Assembly: GCA_023456995.1 (NCBI GenBank)
Contig: JAEWNU010000055.1
Coordinates: forward strand, 1-6,268
Reading direction: 5' to 3'
Length of the DNA: 6,268 nucleotides
Origin: Bacillota bacterium
GTDB lineage: Bacteria; Bacillota; Clostridia; Oscillospirales; Ruminococcaceae
Position 1 is the stretch's first letter; every line of letters starts with the position of its first letter. The notes under the pieces were generated by a model. That model did no database searches, was not told the DNA's origin, and was given only the letters and a program-made list of their open reading frames with translations. This document shows, one piece after another, positions 5,787 to 6,268 of the stretch. The position numbers and the translations under genes are program-made.

Positions 5787-6268
5787 CTAAGCCTTGTGTG
5801 ATTCGCGAAGAACAAGCTCACAGGGCAACGCTATTCGCCGGTTGTGGGTATCTTTGCCTTCAAGTGTTTCAAGCATCAGTCGGGCCGCTTCGCACCCCAT
5901 ATGATAAGGATCCTGAAATGTGGCGGTTATGGGGCTGGATGCAATGTTCATCCAGTCATAATCGTCAAAGCCCACCACCGATACATCGTGCGGAACTGAA
6001 ATACCTTTTTCGTTAAAGTATTGCAAAAGTCCCATTAACAATACATTATTCGCTGAAAAAACAGCGTCTATTTCATTTTTCAAAAGTACCTCTGCAATGT
6101 TTCTGCCAGTTTCCAACTGATAGGGCAGATCAATAAAAACGAGATTGTCGTAAATCGGAATCCCAGTTTCCTCCATACCTTTAAGAAAACCGAGGTGGCG
6201 GTCATAAGAGGTTGAAAAATCACAGTTGCCGCATAAGAATGCAATGCGCTTCCTGCCATTTTGGGCTA
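5787..6268 (-). CDS. LacI/PurR-family transcriptional regulator, C-terminal sugar-sensing domain, cut by the right window edge
   Basis: The reading frame is open from the right edge to the TAG at 5787-5789 and shows the last 159 residues of the protein. The internal ATG at 6176 is not the start, because family homology continues upstream of it to the edge (for example KRIAFLCGN, then DRHLGFLKGMEETGI). Landmarks of the second half of the periplasmic-binding-like domain are AVFSANNVLLMGLLQYF, VSVVGFDDYDWMN and the late QDPYHMG segment with a terminal LVLRES. The N-terminal helix-turn-helix DNA-binding region lies outside the window. Such regulators usually repress a nearby catabolic operon and release DNA when the sugar or a derivative binds. 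Same-strand placement 75 bp before dctP makes it the likely local controller, and it may be the first gene of the operon. Confidence 0.9.
   Translation of the reverse strand, partial: AQNGRKRIAFLCGNCDFSTSYDRHLGFLKGMEETGIPIYDNLVFIDLPYQLETGRNIAEVLLKNEIDAVFSANNVLLMGLLQYFNEKGISVPHDVSVVGFDDYDWMNIASSPITATFQDPYHMGCEAARLMLETLEGKDTHNRRIALPCELVLRESHKA

Overview
All genes in this window lie on the minus strand, so the transcription order runs from the right edge to the left. They look like one compact operon for taking up and breaking down an acidic sugar. The host is probably an anaerobic Firmicute of the Clostridia, perhaps an Oscillospiraceae-like gut bacterium. The evidence is strong AGGAGG-type ribosome binding sites, moderate GC, very tight gene packing, and a substrate-binding lipoprotein whose lipobox is followed by a Ser/Ala/Pro-rich linker. 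This taxonomic call is inference; no marker gene is present.

Layout in transcription order: (1) the C-terminal part of a LacI/PurR-type regulator, cut by the right edge (6268-5787); (2) a 75-bp gap with a small inverted repeat; (3) a complete TRAP transporter made of dctP (5711-4674), a 14-bp-stem hairpin in the dctP-dctQ gap, dctQ (4562-3975) and dctM (3978-2683, overlapping dctQ by 4 bp); (4) a class I (Schiff-base) aldolase of the DHDPS/N-acetylneuraminate lyase superfamily (2623-1697); (5) a PfkB-family ribokinase-like kinase (1683-670); (6) a single-domain KpsF/GutQ-like SIS sugar-phosphate isomerase (667-56); (7) the first 14 codons of an RbsD-like sugar pyranase (42-1), cut by the left edge. 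No stretch above 111 bp is gene-free, and there are no RNA genes, mobile elements or CRISPR arrays.

The enzymes fit together as a pathway. TRAP systems usually import carboxylates. A DHDPS/NAL-type enzyme usually splits a 2-keto-3-deoxy acid to pyruvate plus an aldehyde or aldose. An RbsD-type pyranase would convert the released aldose to its furanose form, a ribokinase-like enzyme would phosphorylate it, and a KpsF-like isomerase would convert the aldose phosphate to a ketose phosphate. The specific combination suggests use of 3-deoxy-D-manno-octulosonate (Kdo) or a close relative: Kdo to pyruvate plus D-arabinose, then D-arabinose 5-phosphate, then D-ribulose 5-phosphate. This is a hypothesis from gene content and active-site residues, not a demonstrated function. 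Sialic acid is less likely, because NanE, NanK and NagA partners are not visible here.
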